DNA of 53,088 nt, from NCBI GenBank assembly GCA_945913255.1, contig CAMEDC010000020.1, positions 1 to 53,088 of the forward strand, given 5' to 3'. Below are positions 34,715 through 43,984 of this stretch, piece by piece. Position 1 is the first letter of the stretch, and every line of letters begins with the position of its first letter. This DNA is from an uncultured Lachnospiraceae bacterium. GTDB taxonomy: Bacteria; Bacillota; Clostridia; Lachnospirales; Lachnospiraceae. The notes below the pieces were generated by a model, which saw only the letters and a program-made list of their open reading frames with translations, ran no database searches and had not been told where the DNA came from. A program made the position numbers and the translations under genes.

Positions 34715-34870
34715 AATAAAAATCTCCTCTTCATAAGTTTGTTGTTCCTTTTGTTTTTGTCTACATCGTTATCATATAAAACGGCCGGGAAATTTTTTTG
34801 CACTTTTTTGCAAAGGCAGAAAAACAATCAAAAAAGAAGTACGGGAGATGAAATTTGGAAAGAGATTGAC

Positions 34871-34899
34871 TTGACATTTTATCATTCCCATACTATGAT
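34871..34899 (+). promoter_or_regulatory. Promoter of the cytoplasmic transglutaminase gene
   Basis: TTGACA (34871-34876), a 17-bp spacer, then TATGAT (34894-34899). The start site would be near 34906. Confidence 0.8.
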
Positions 34900-34918
34900 T
34901 AATTTTGATTTAGCAAAG

Positions 34919-34956
34919 AAGCTATCTGAATTTATTACAGATAGCTTTTTGTTTTT
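34919..34956 (+). terminator. Promoter-proximal terminator (candidate attenuator)
   Basis: AAGCTATCTG (34919-34928) pairs perfectly with CAGATAGCTT (34938-34947), followed by TTTGTTTTT. It begins only about 13 nt after the predicted start site, and no plus-strand gene lies upstream, so it should act on this transcript. Confidence 0.75.
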
Positions 34957-34976
34957 ATATAAAAGGAGGAATCCCT

Positions 34977-36365
34977 ATGACAGATTTTTGTTATCAGGAT
35001 ATCAAAGCATTGACCGTTGCTTTACCTGAAGAAATAGAAAAGAAAAAGTGGTTCGGTGATTTTGAAGGTGCAATCCATCTCATAGACCTGTGGCTTGAGA
35101 GAGATATTCCCCGGATGCTGCGCGCGAAATTACAGCTGGAAAGAGAAATCCTGCAGGTTCTGCCCCTGGAATACATTATGAATTATGAGGAAGCACTGGC
35201 CGCTTTACGCCGGAAGGTTCCCGATTTGACCGAAGCCGAATTTGCAGACTTAAAGGATCATGGCAAAATTGACTGGATTTATGTAAATGGTAAAGAACGG
35301 TATCTTGATGATATTGTGGATACCCTTCTCAAAGTGAACCCTTCCATAAAGGAACGTGCTGCAAAGCTGGATCCTTCTATCGGCCAGCCGGATGAGGAAA
35401 AGAAGGCACTGTTGGAAGTAATCAGACAGGTTCAAAGGCAGAAATCAGTAGCTTATCATTTCCGTATCAAAGCCGGTGTCCGGATTTCGGATGAAGCCTT
35501 TCATCCCGGTCATGTCAGGGTACATATTCCTGTTCCCTGCATGTGTAAGCAGGTGCAGGAAATGAAAATTTTGTCTGCTTCCAACCGGGAATATTATCTT
35601 TCAGATGAAAATGCCCCCCAGAGAACCATCTGCTTTGAAGAAGATATGACCGAAAACCATCCATTTTATGTGGAATATGAATATGTTAACCGGGTAAATT
35701 ATATCGAAGTGGATCCCCAGAAAGTGGAACCGATTGTTCCTTCCGGATTTGCGGATGAGCTCGCCGAGAAACTCCCCCACATTCAGTTTACTCCGTATAT
35801 GCGTTCCCTGGCCGCCAAGCTCACCGAAGGAATCCGCAATCCTTATCTGAAAGCGAAAAGCATATACGATTATATCACTACTCACGTAGAGTACTCCTTT
35901 GTCCGCAATTACCTCTCCATTGAAAATCTGGCAGAATATGCGGCTCTTGGACTCAAAGGAGATTGCGGCATACAGGCACTGATGTTTATCACTTTATGCC
36001 GCATCAGCGGAATCCCGGCCAGATGGCAGTCCGGGCTGTATACCACTCCCCTCGATGCCGGTATGCATGATTGGGCGCAGTTCTATATCGAACCCTACGG
36101 TTGGCTATTTGCAGACTGTTCTTTCGGGGGAAGCGCTTATCGGGATGGGGATGAGGCACGCAGGCAATTCTATTTCGGCAATCTGGATCCGTTCCGTATG
36201 CCTGCTAACTCGGACTTTCAAGAGGAATTGATCCCGCCTAAAAAATATCTCCGCGCCGATCCTTACGATAATCAACGCGGAGAAGTAGAATTTGAGGATA
36301 AGGGACTTCACTTCCATGAGTTCAAGGCCAGCTATGAAGTATTGGAATCCCATATGGAGTTTTAA
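34977..36365 (+). CDS. Transglutaminase-like domain protein, cytoplasmic
   Basis: A 462 aa protein without signal peptide or membrane helix; AAAGGAGG precedes the ATG. The first ~160 residues are helical and unassigned. The middle (~160-245) is beta-rich (HVRVHIPVPCMCKQVQEM). The transglutaminase core follows with triad Cys330 (KGDCGIQALMF), His364 (GMHDWAQFY) and Asp380 (LFADCSFGG). Bacterial proteins of this type are usually cysteine proteases or amidases rather than cross-linkers. It is divergent from the TPR and SH3b-transglutaminase operon. A promoter-proximal terminator suggests conditional expression. Confidence 0.87.
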   Translation: MTDFCYQDIKALTVALPEEIEKKKWFGDFEGAIHLIDLWLERDIPRMLRAKLQLEREILQVLPLEYIMNYEEALAALRRKVPDLTEAEFADLKDHGKIDWIYVNGKERYLDDIVDTLLKVNPSIKERAAKLDPSIGQPDEEKKALLEVIRQVQRQKSVAYHFRIKAGVRISDEAFHPGHVRVHIPVPCMCKQVQEMKILSASNREYYLSDENAPQRTICFEEDMTENHPFYVEYEYVNRVNYIEVDPQKVEPIVPSGFADELAEKLPHIQFTPYMRSLAAKLTEGIRNPYLKAKSIYDYITTHVEYSFVRNYLSIENLAEYAALGLKGDCGIQALMFITLCRISGIPARWQSGLYTTPLDAGMHDWAQFYIEPYGWLFADCSFGGSAYRDGDEARRQFYFGNLDPFRMPANSDFQEELIPPKKYLRADPYDNQRGEVEFEDKGLHFHEFKASYEVLESHMEF

Positions 36366-36416
36366 AAAAAAGCGGAAATATCGCATTCTGTTCATGGAAG
36401 TGATATTTCCGCTTTT
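36364..36416. terminator. Bidirectional terminator between the transglutaminase and beta-lactamase-like genes
   Basis: A 15-bp perfect stem (36368-36382 with 36402-36416) is flanked by an A-run on the left and a short T-run on the right. It serves the two convergent genes. Confidence 0.8.
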
Positions 36417-36429
36417 CCTATGGGTCGTG

Positions 36430-37869
36430 TCAATGGGCGCTGTCCGTGACGGAAGAATCGTCCCTGACGTAAATACGGGTGTAGACCTGTACGCCCCAGG
36501 CTTTTCCGTTTTTCACCCAGAAGTGCATGCGGCCGGCTACATTGCCGTTTTCGTCGATGAGCTGGAACCAGGTTTCACCGCAGAAACGAAGGGATGTGAC
36601 TTTGCCGTCTTTTTCCGCCATCAGCTTCCCATTATCCAGATAAATTCTGGCAATCACCGGAACTCCTTCATGGCAGATATAGCTTCCAAGAAGCATTTCC
36701 GGCTCTGCGAAATCCGTTCCGGTCGGAAAAAGCCACCGATGATTTCTTTCCAAGGGGTATCCAAGCACGGCGTTGTACAGAATCCACATCATTTCAGTGA
36801 CATCTGCATCGCCCTGGTTGCATAGGACTGCGAAGCCATAGTTTTCACCCTTCAGGAGACCTCCTTCAGAGGAAACGCCGTGAAGTCCGCCGGAATGTTC
36901 ACAATACACATGGGAATCCTCCACACGCTTGTTTAATCCCAGACAATATGTCGGCTTTTCCAGTTCAGGGAAGCCGGAACCGATCATGTATTCCACTGCC
37001 CTGGCAGGCAGCGCCTGTCTGCCGTCAATGACTCCACCATTTGACAGGCACTGATAGTATCTCGCCATATCATGGGCAGTACTCTTGACACAGGCACAGG
37101 CACGAAACGGCGGCAGGATGGACCAGTTTTCATCACCGACCAGTTCTCCGCTCTCATCCTGCTCGAACAAAGCCGTAATATTGCCGTCCGATGCGATGGC
37201 TCTTGCACGGGAAGCATCCACATCCAGCGTACTTCTGGTCATTCCAATCGGTTCGAAAACCCTCTCATCCAAAAAGTCCTCCAGCGAAATACCTGCCGCT
37301 GCATCCACCACATAACACAGTATGGCATACCCTTCATTGGAATAGCTCATGTACTGACCGGACTCCCCGAGTGTGGGGTACGGGCAATTGGCGATGTAAT
37401 CAATGATCTCCTGGATGGTACTCATGGCATTGGGTGCAGTCGCCTGCAACTTTTTATCCCATTCCGTAGCCCTTCCCGGAGTGTTCATTGCAATAGACCA
37501 CTCCAGGGGTTCCATGGGAGGAATTCCTGTCGTATGCATGGCAAGATGTCGGATTGTCACGCTTTCCGGCGGATTGCCGGGCACTCTGAATGCAGGGATA
37601 TACTTTGAGACAGGGTCGTCAATCTTAAGTTTCCCTTCCGCCGCCAGGATTGCGATGCACAGCGCCGCCATGGATTTTCCCATAGATGCGATGCCAAATA
37701 CTGTCTCTCCATCCGGTTTGATGCTTCGTTTCAAATCCCGGTAGCCATATCCACGCTCAAAAGTATACCCCTCAGGTCCCCGGATTGCCACCGATACACC
37801 TGACACCTTTAATTCTTTGAATTTCTGTTCCAGACAGGAATCTAATTTCTGTTCATCAATCTGAATCAT
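36430..37869 (-). CDS. Serine beta-lactamase-like hydrolase (class C / peptidase S12 family)
   Basis: A 479 aa protein without a signal peptide. The three active-site elements are present: SMGK at residues 62-65, YSN at 176-178, and HSGG at 325-328. An N-terminal catalytic domain (~1-360) is followed by a C-terminal beta-rich region like that of D-aminopeptidases and esterases. Because it is cytoplasmic and lies 18 nt after oppA in an oligopeptide importer operon, I infer a peptidase, amidase or esterase acting on imported peptides rather than antibiotic resistance. It is the last gene of the operon and is followed by a bidirectional terminator. Confidence 0.86.
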   Translation of the reverse strand: MIQIDEQKLDSCLEQKFKELKVSGVSVAIRGPEGYTFERGYGYRDLKRSIKPDGETVFGIASMGKSMAALCIAILAAEGKLKIDDPVSKYIPAFRVPGNPPESVTIRHLAMHTTGIPPMEPLEWSIAMNTPGRATEWDKKLQATAPNAMSTIQEIIDYIANCPYPTLGESGQYMSYSNEGYAILCYVVDAAAGISLEDFLDERVFEPIGMTRSTLDVDASRARAIASDGNITALFEQDESGELVGDENWSILPPFRACACVKSTAHDMARYYQCLSNGGVIDGRQALPARAVEYMIGSGFPELEKPTYCLGLNKRVEDSHVYCEHSGGLHGVSSEGGLLKGENYGFAVLCNQGDADVTEMMWILYNAVLGYPLERNHRWLFPTGTDFAEPEMLLGSYICHEGVPVIARIYLDNGKLMAEKDGKVTSLRFCGETWFQLIDENGNVAGRMHFWVKNGKAWGVQVYTRIYVRDDSSVTDSAH

Positions 37870-37887
37870 TTGTTTCCTCTTTTTTAC

Positions 37888-39534
37888 TTACTGCACATTT
37901 CTGTAATTTCCGTTTGCATCTGTTACAACATCATTCAGCCAGAAACCGCCGTTTACAGTATATTTGATTCCTTTGATTTCAGATCTCCATACACGATAGC
38001 AGGAAGAATCTGCAAAAGGAAGCAGGGTACAGTAGTCCATTATCTTCTTCTGAAGTTCCGTAATTGCTTCTGTTCTCTTTTCGAAATCTACAATTTTTCT
38101 TGCCTCAGCGACCAGTGCCTCCTGTCCTTCCGGATCCGGATTGGTGCATTCGGGATTTCTCTGGCAGAACATATCCATCAACAGGAAAGGCTCGGACCAT
38201 CCAAGACCCAGATAAGCCATCTGGAAATTACCGTCTCTTACATCCTGGTTTACATAGGACCAATCCTGTGTGGTAATCTGCATATCAATACCGATTGCTT
38301 TCATGTCAATCTGCAAAGACTGAACAATTGCTTTGGAAGATTCTGTATCACGACAATCAAAGGTAAAGGAAAGCGGTGTTCCGTCTTTATCAACAATACC
38401 ATCTCCGTCGGTATCTGTCCAGCCCGCATCAGCCAAAAGCTGCTTCGCTGCTTCCGGATCATAGTCGTAATTTGCTTTATAGTAGTCAACAGCTTCCTCT
38501 GAGTAGTTTAAGCACTTGCTGAGAATTAAGCTGTAAGCCGGCTTCAGGGTAGCATCCATATAAGCGCTCAGATTATCACGGCTCATACCTTTGATGATTG
38601 CCTTACGTACATTGATATCGGACAGAATCGGGTCTGTCATATTGAATTCTGCATAGTAAATCTGAGCACCGCTTGCTTCTGTCACTGTCACATCGCTGTT
38701 TGCGCAAAGCTCATCATAGTACTCCATCGGAACCTCGGAAAGAACATCATACTCACCGTTCTGAATACCTTCCGCAAAGGTAAAGCTCTCACCGGAAAAT
38801 ACCACCTTGATTGTCTGAATCGGGCATGCTCCCTTGTTTTCAACAAATGGATTATTGGTCTTATAACCGGGATTTGCCTTCAGAATTGCATAGGCGCCGG
38901 GCTCATATTCGTCCAGATAATATGCGCCGTAGGGATGGCATCCCCAAAGCTTATCATCCTTAGACATATTGTCAATTTCATCCTTATCAATCACACCGAC
39001 AAAGCAGCTCTCAAAGTTATACTCCATATCAGCCTGGTACTCGGACAGATGTACGATTACGTTTCTACCATCGATTTCCATGGACTCGATATTGGTATAT
39101 CCATCTGCATACTCGCTGACTTCCTTACCGTATTCCACGCTGGCAACAAAATCTTCCGGCTCCAGCTGTTCGCCTGTGGAATAATACATGCCTTCGGGGA
39201 AGGTCAGAGTCCAGGTCAATCCGTCTTCACTCCAGACAGATTCCGAAGCAATATTCGGGGTTGCTTCCTTCGTCTCGGGGTCGGTTCCCAGAATCGTATC
39301 AGCCAGCAGGGACTGCATGTCATTCCAGGAGCTCACCTGAAAGAGGTCTACACCCTCCCAGTCACTGTCCTGAATCACAAGTACATCCTGTGTCTGTGCA
39401 GAAACTGCTCCCGCATCTGCAGAAGCTGTGCCTGTGCTGCCTCCTGTACTACCTCCTTCACTACTGCCTCCGCATGCAGTCAGGCTTGCGGTCATAACCG
39501 CTGTCATCAATACTGCCATCACTCGTTTTTTCAT
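37888..39534 (-). CDS. oppA: Oligopeptide-binding lipoprotein (SBP family 5)
   Basis: About 548 aa from the ATG at 39534 (AGGAGGAG upstream); an upstream in-frame extension runs into oppF and is ignored. The signal ends in LTAC (Cys21), a lipobox, then a Gly/Ser linker. Family 5 features include a SVEYGKEVSEYADG segment and DTDGDGIVDKDG, an EF-hand-like Ca-binding loop seen in many clostridial members. It delivers peptides to OppBC outside the membrane. Placing the binding protein after the ATPases is less common than oppA first. Peptide is the default substrate; nickel or glycosides cannot be excluded. Confidence 0.9.
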   Translation of the reverse strand: MKKRVMAVLMTAVMTASLTACGGSSEGGSTGGSTGTASADAGAVSAQTQDVLVIQDSDWEGVDLFQVSSWNDMQSLLADTILGTDPETKEATPNIASESVWSEDGLTWTLTFPEGMYYSTGEQLEPEDFVASVEYGKEVSEYADGYTNIESMEIDGRNVIVHLSEYQADMEYNFESCFVGVIDKDEIDNMSKDDKLWGCHPYGAYYLDEYEPGAYAILKANPGYKTNNPFVENKGACPIQTIKVVFSGESFTFAEGIQNGEYDVLSEVPMEYYDELCANSDVTVTEASGAQIYYAEFNMTDPILSDINVRKAIIKGMSRDNLSAYMDATLKPAYSLILSKCLNYSEEAVDYYKANYDYDPEAAKQLLADAGWTDTDGDGIVDKDGTPLSFTFDCRDTESSKAIVQSLQIDMKAIGIDMQITTQDWSYVNQDVRDGNFQMAYLGLGWSEPFLLMDMFCQRNPECTNPDPEGQEALVAEARKIVDFEKRTEAITELQKKIMDYCTLLPFADSSCYRVWRSEIKGIKYTVNGGFWLNDVVTDANGNYRNVQ

Positions 39535-39583
39535 AAGTTCTCCTCCTTCAGTGTTTATCATATAAAGCCTTTCGGCAATATAT

Positions 39584-40537
39584 CTAATTTTTCTGTTGTA
39601 AATAGCATGCCACCTGATACTCCGGTGTAATCTGTACGTTTTCCGGGAATGCTTCCCTGCATGCTTCCGTTGCATAAGGGCATCTGGGATGGAAATGACA
39701 CCCTTTGGGCAAATCAATCAGACTTCCCGGCTCTGTAACCATCATATCCTTCTTCTTATCCCGATCCCTTGGATTTAAAATCGGCAGAGCCGCCATCAAC
39801 CCCTGGGTATACGGATGTCTCGGATTTCCAATCACTTCTTCGGTGGGGCCGTATTCCACAAGCCTTCCCAGATACATCACTGCCACGCGGTCACTGATAT
39901 AGCGAATGACATTCAAATCATGGGTAATTACCAGATAAGTCAGATTTAATTTCTCCTGTAGTTCCAACAGCAGGTTCAAAATCTGTGCCTGTACGGAAAT
40001 ATCCAGTGCGGAGGTTGGCTCATCCAGTATCATGACCTGCGGCTGAATGGCGACCGCTCTGGCGATTGCGATACGCTGCAGCTGGCCTCCCGAAAGCTGG
40101 TGCGGATAACTGTACAGATACTCGCTGTCCATCTTTACCAGCTTTAACGCCTCCTCCGCTTTCCCTTTTGCTTCTTTCTTTGACATTCCCTGTAAAATCA
40201 ACGGCCTGGTAATGGAGCTCAGCACTGTCTCCCTCGGGTTTAGATTCGCCGCCGGATCCTGGAACACAACCGATACCTTATGGCGCAGCTCCTTCATTTG
40301 TTTATGCGTGGCTTTTCCCATGTCTACACCGTCAAAAATAACAGCGCCGTCCGTGATCTTTGTCAGCCCCAGTATTGTACGGGCCAGTGTTGTTTTTCCG
40401 CTTCCGGATTCCCCTACAAGGCCGACAATTTCTCCCTTGTTGATATGAAAAGAAACATCATCAACCGCCTTCACGGTTCCGTCTCCGTTTCGGAAATACT
40501 TTTTCAGGTTTTTTACTTCGATTGCTACTTCCGGCAT
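39584..40537 (-). CDS. oppF: Oligopeptide ABC transporter ATPase OppF
   Basis: A 317 aa ATPase. Walker A GESGSGKTT, Q-loop VFQDPAANLNPRETV, signature LSGGQLQRIAIARAV, Walker B VMILDEPTSALD and switch VITHDL are all present. The C-terminal oligo_HPY region contains a cysteine set (GCHFHPRCPYATEAC...ACYL) of the type linked to an iron-sulphur site in dipeptide transporters. The ATG follows GAGGAGG and overlaps the oppD 3' end by 13 nt. It forms the heterodimeric motor with OppD. Confidence 0.93.
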   Translation of the reverse strand: MPEVAIEVKNLKKYFRNGDGTVKAVDDVSFHINKGEIVGLVGESGSGKTTLARTILGLTKITDGAVIFDGVDMGKATHKQMKELRHKVSVVFQDPAANLNPRETVLSSITRPLILQGMSKKEAKGKAEEALKLVKMDSEYLYSYPHQLSGGQLQRIAIARAVAIQPQVMILDEPTSALDISVQAQILNLLLELQEKLNLTYLVITHDLNVIRYISDRVAVMYLGRLVEYGPTEEVIGNPRHPYTQGLMAALPILNPRDRDKKKDMMVTEPGSLIDLPKGCHFHPRCPYATEACREAFPENVQITPEYQVACYLQQKN

Positions 40538-41508
40538 GTTGACACCTCCTCACGGAAACATGCAAATGAATGTGTTTCGCTTAATTGGTGAACCGGAGGG
40601 TTTTCCGACCAGCACTTCTCTGTTGCATAAATACAACGGTTTGCGAAACGGCATCCTTTCTGATGATTCATCATTTTCGGCACAGCACCCCGGATTGTTT
40701 CCAGACGGCCTTCTTTTTTTGTGATACGGGGCAGTGCCTTCATCAGCTGCATCGTGTAAGGATGGCTGGGATGATCAAAAATCTCATAGACCGTGCCTGT
40801 CTCAACCATCTCTCCTGCATACATGACACCCACCATATCAGCAACTTCCGCCACAAGGCCGAAATTATGTGTAATCAGCATAACCGCCATGTTTCTTTCA
40901 TCCCTGAGCTGTTTGATTATTCGCAGTATTTGTGCTTCCACCGTCACGTCCAACGCCGTGGTCGGTTCATCCGCTATCAGCAAATCCGGATTTCTTCCGA
41001 GCATCATCGCTATCATGACTCTCTGACGCATACCGCCGGAAAGCTCATGCGGGAAACTTCTGGCTCTTCTCTCGGCATCCGGCATCTGTACATCCTTAAA
41101 CAGATCCACAACACGATTCCAGGCTTCCTGTTTCGGTATATTGTCCAGAAGCAATCCCTCCTGAACCTGTTTACCGGTCGTATATACCGGATTCAGGGAT
41201 TCCAGTGGGTTCTGAAAAATCATCCCGATTTTATGACCCCTTACAGATTCCAGCTCTTTCTCCGATAACTCATTCAGATTCTGCCCCTGAAAGTTGATTT
41301 CTCCGCTGATTTTTTCATTGTGATCCGGCAAAAGTCGTAAAATCGAGTGTGCAATGGTGGACTTTCCGCATCCGGATTCCCCTACTATGGCAAATATTTC
41401 TCCCTTACAAATCTCAAAAGAAACCCCATGGACTGCCGAAAGATATCCGCCCTTTACTTTATAGTCCACCGAAAGATTTCTGATCTGTAATAATTCTTCC
41501 TTTTCCAT
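40525..41508 (-). CDS. oppD: Oligopeptide ABC transporter ATPase OppD
   Basis: A 327 aa ATPase with Walker A GESGCGKST, Q-loop IFQNPLESLNPVYTTG, signature LSGGMRQRVMIAMML, Walker B LLIADEPTTALD and switch LITHNF. The C-terminal oligo_HPY segment carries a cysteine set (GCRFANRCIYATEKC...ACF). AAAGGAG lies before the ATG, 12 nt after oppC. It pairs with OppF on the cytoplasmic face of OppBC. Confidence 0.93.
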   Translation of the reverse strand: MEKEELLQIRNLSVDYKVKGGYLSAVHGVSFEICKGEIFAIVGESGCGKSTIAHSILRLLPDHNEKISGEINFQGQNLNELSEKELESVRGHKIGMIFQNPLESLNPVYTTGKQVQEGLLLDNIPKQEAWNRVVDLFKDVQMPDAERRARSFPHELSGGMRQRVMIAMMLGRNPDLLIADEPTTALDVTVEAQILRIIKQLRDERNMAVMLITHNFGLVAEVADMVGVMYAGEMVETGTVYEIFDHPSHPYTMQLMKALPRITKKEGRLETIRGAVPKMMNHQKGCRFANRCIYATEKCWSENPPVHQLSETHSFACFREEVSTCRK

Positions 41509-41520
41509 AAGTAATCTCCT

Positions 41521-42369
41521 TTACTGGGACTTCATTTTCGGATCCAACAGGTCACGCAAACCCTCGCCCATAATGTTAAAGCCAAATACGGTATATACCA
41601 GTGCAAGGCCGGGGAAGATACAAACCCAGGGTCCTCTGGAAATATAGTTGATGCTCTCGGAAACCATAAGTCCCCAGTCCGGTGAAGGTGCCTGAGAGCC
41701 TACACCCAGAAAGCTTAAAGTTGTCGTCGACATGATTGTTCCGGGCAGTTGCATGGAGACAGTAACAATCAAGACCGGAATAATGTTCGGCAATATATAG
41801 CGGAACATTATTGCAAACGCTGATTCCCCAAAAGAAATTCCGGTTTCAATGAACGCCTGATTTTTAATTGACATCGCCTTTGCACGCACAACCCTGGCGT
41901 AAGCCGCCCAGTTTACAATGGCAATCGCGATAATGGCATTCATCAGGGAAGAACCAAGCACCGTCACAACTGCCAGAGCCATTACCATTCCCGGGATTGC
42001 ATAGGTCAAATCGGCGATAAATGTCAGCGCCCGGTCAATCTTGCCCCCGAAATATCCGCAGATCAGGCCGATTACCGTACCGACCACAAGCTGCAGTCCG
42101 GCACCGACCAATGCTACCTTCAGTGCAATTCTGCTTCCGTAAACAATACGGCTGAACAAGTCGCGTCCCATATTGTCGGTACCGAAAATATACTGCCTGC
42201 AGGGCTTTACCAGAATATCCTGCGGATGCGCATCATCATACGCATAAGGTGCAATCTGGTTTGCAAACAAGGCGATGAAAACTACACTGGCTACCATCAG
42301 AAATCCAATCAGGAAATTCTTGTTCTTGTAACAGGTCCTGAAAAATTCTTTTATTGGGCTTTTACTCAT
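41521..42369 (-). CDS. oppC: Oligopeptide ABC transporter permease OppC
   Basis: A 282 aa permease with an N-terminal membrane helix (residues ~18-38), the FGTDNMGRDLFSR motif at ~68, typical of OppC/DppC proteins, and about five further helices. The EAA-like loop includes ETGISFGESAFAIMFRYILPN. The ATG overlaps the oppB stop by one base (TAATG), with GGGAGG upstream. It forms the channel with OppB. Confidence 0.92.
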   Translation of the reverse strand: MSKSPIKEFFRTCYKNKNFLIGFLMVASVVFIALFANQIAPYAYDDAHPQDILVKPCRQYIFGTDNMGRDLFSRIVYGSRIALKVALVGAGLQLVVGTVIGLICGYFGGKIDRALTFIADLTYAIPGMVMALAVVTVLGSSLMNAIIAIAIVNWAAYARVVRAKAMSIKNQAFIETGISFGESAFAIMFRYILPNIIPVLIVTVSMQLPGTIMSTTTLSFLGVGSQAPSPDWGLMVSESINYISRGPWVCIFPGLALVYTVFGFNIMGEGLRDLLDPKMKSQ

Positions 42370-43310
42370 TACTGCTCACCTCCCGTTACCGAAATTCTGA
42401 TTCTGGGATCCAAAAGCCCCAACACAATATCACTTAGGATATTGCAGATTACTGTCAGCACTGTAATCAGCAGCACAATGGCCTGTATGACATTAAAGTC
42501 CTGCTGCACAATCGAATTTACCAGCAGATTTCCCATTCCGGGAATTCCGAATATTCTCTCAATGACGATATATCCGGATATCAGCCAGGGAAAGCTCAAA
42601 AACAGATTGACCACGATGACAATCAGAGAATTTCTCAAAATATGCTTCGCCAATACCGCACGTTTGGACAATCCTTTCGCATATGCGGTGGTTACATATC
42701 GCTCTCGCATGACATCCAGACATTCCGATTTTGTCAGTCGGATTGTACTTGCCAGTCCACCGACAACGCCGGTGATAATTGGCAATACATAATTCTGCCA
42801 TGTTTCATATCCGCTTAACGGAAGCCAATGCAGCTTCACTGCGAATACCAGCATCAGGATAACTGCCAGCCAGAAGGAAGGTACCGCTGTAAATACAAGC
42901 GTTGTAGCTACTGTCACGCGTTCTACAATGGAATCTTTCTTATAAGCACAATACAAACCCAGCGGAACCGCAATCAATGTTTCGATGATCAAAGTCGTAA
43001 AAGTAAGCTTCAAACTGATCGGAATACGGGTTTTAATCAATGACCATGCATCAATACGATACTTATAAGACAAGCCGAAATCCTGATGCAGGATAACATT
43101 TTTCAACCAGTCAAAGTACTGTACCAGAAACGGTCTGTCCAGACCCAGTTCATGCCGAAGCCCTTCCAGATTCTTGGTTTTCGCCAGCTGACCCGCCATA
43201 ATGGTAACAGGATCGCCGGGCATCATATATAACATGCTGAATACAAGAAAGGAAACGCAGAAAATCAGGACAATGCCCAATCCCAATTTTTTCAGAATGT
43301 ATTTTTTCAT
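42369..43310 (-). CDS. oppB: Oligopeptide ABC transporter permease OppB
   Basis: A 313 aa permease. An N-terminal helix (residues ~9-29) precedes the MMPGDPVTIMAG motif, the typical start of OppB/DppB. The EAA-like loop YVTTAYAKGLSKRAVLAKHILRNSLI is followed by further helices. The upstream kinase-like gene ends 32 nt before, so they probably share a transcript. First permease gene of the operon. Confidence 0.92.
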   Translation of the reverse strand: MKKYILKKLGLGIVLIFCVSFLVFSMLYMMPGDPVTIMAGQLAKTKNLEGLRHELGLDRPFLVQYFDWLKNVILHQDFGLSYKYRIDAWSLIKTRIPISLKLTFTTLIIETLIAVPLGLYCAYKKDSIVERVTVATTLVFTAVPSFWLAVILMLVFAVKLHWLPLSGYETWQNYVLPIITGVVGGLASTIRLTKSECLDVMRERYVTTAYAKGLSKRAVLAKHILRNSLIVIVVNLFLSFPWLISGYIVIERIFGIPGMGNLLVNSIVQQDFNVIQAIVLLITVLTVICNILSDIVLGLLDPRIRISVTGGEQ

Positions 43311-43342
43311 AAGTTCCTCCTATCCGTTTTTTACACAGATTT

Positions 43343-43969
43343 TTAAATAAAATGCTTCATTTTCAGGTAATCCTTAATAATCTGAATGCACTCCTCATGC
43401 CCGACTCTTGCACTGTTCAGTGTAAAATCATAGTTAACCGGGTTCGTCCAGTCACCGCCATTTGTATAGAATTTGTAGTACTCTGCCCGGTATTTATCCG
43501 TTGAACTGATCAGCGCATCCGCCTGCGCGGCATCCACCTGCTTTCGGTCCATGATACGTTTTCTGCAGTATTCTCTGGGAGCTTCGATATAGATGCTCAC
43601 CACATTGGGCATGTCCCTTAACAGATAATCCGCACATTTTCCCACAATGATACAGGACTGTGTCGTAGCCAGCTGACGAATAATCTTGCTCTGCAGGTCA
43701 AATACATGCTGATTTGCCCGGAACTCGCCGGTAACCGGACGCAATCCAAGTTCACTGGCTTTCTTTCCTATTTTGTTCATCAGAACCGAACCGTTAATTT
43801 TCTCGTCGTAATTGCTGAGCATATCCTCTTCATAGCCGCTGTATTCCGATGCCAGAGCCAGAATACGATGTTCATAACACTCAATTCCCAGTTCTTCCGC
43901 AAGCCCCATTGCTACCGCTTTGCCTCCGCTCCCAAATCCCCTTGCTATGGTTACCACAAAATTATCCAT
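43343..43969 (-). CDS. Cytidylate kinase-like family protein
   Basis: A 208 aa P-loop protein of the cytidylate-kinase-like (AAK6) family common in Clostridia. The nucleotide loop is the variant GFGSGGKAVA at residues ~11-20. An REYCRKRIMDRKQV segment supplies the lid arginines, and VVSIYIEAP is the core strand. It is not the housekeeping Cmk, which is longer in the NMP-binding part; the substrate is unknown. Its AAGGAGG lies right against the tail of a strong terminator, leaving no room for a promoter, so it is expressed by read-through from upstream. It precedes oppB by 32 nt. Confidence 0.82.
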   Translation of the reverse strand: MDNFVVTIARGFGSGGKAVAMGLAEELGIECYEHRILALASEYSGYEEDMLSNYDEKINGSVLMNKIGKKASELGLRPVTGEFRANQHVFDLQSKIIRQLATTQSCIIVGKCADYLLRDMPNVVSIYIEAPREYCRKRIMDRKQVDAAQADALISSTDKYRAEYYKFYTNGGDWTNPVNYDFTLNSARVGHEECIQIIKDYLKMKHFI

Positions 43970-43984
43970 ACTTCATACCTCCTT

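Noticed and set aside
36430..37869. Antibiotic-resistance beta-lactamase
   Set aside because: The serine motifs are present, but the protein lacks a signal peptide and lies in a peptide importer operon, so a metabolic hydrolase is more likely.
38935..39630. 231-codon plus-strand ORF with Cys/Ser-rich stretches
   Set aside because: It is antisense to the oppA signal and linker region; the Cys/Ser content comes from complementing Gly/Ala/Thr codons.
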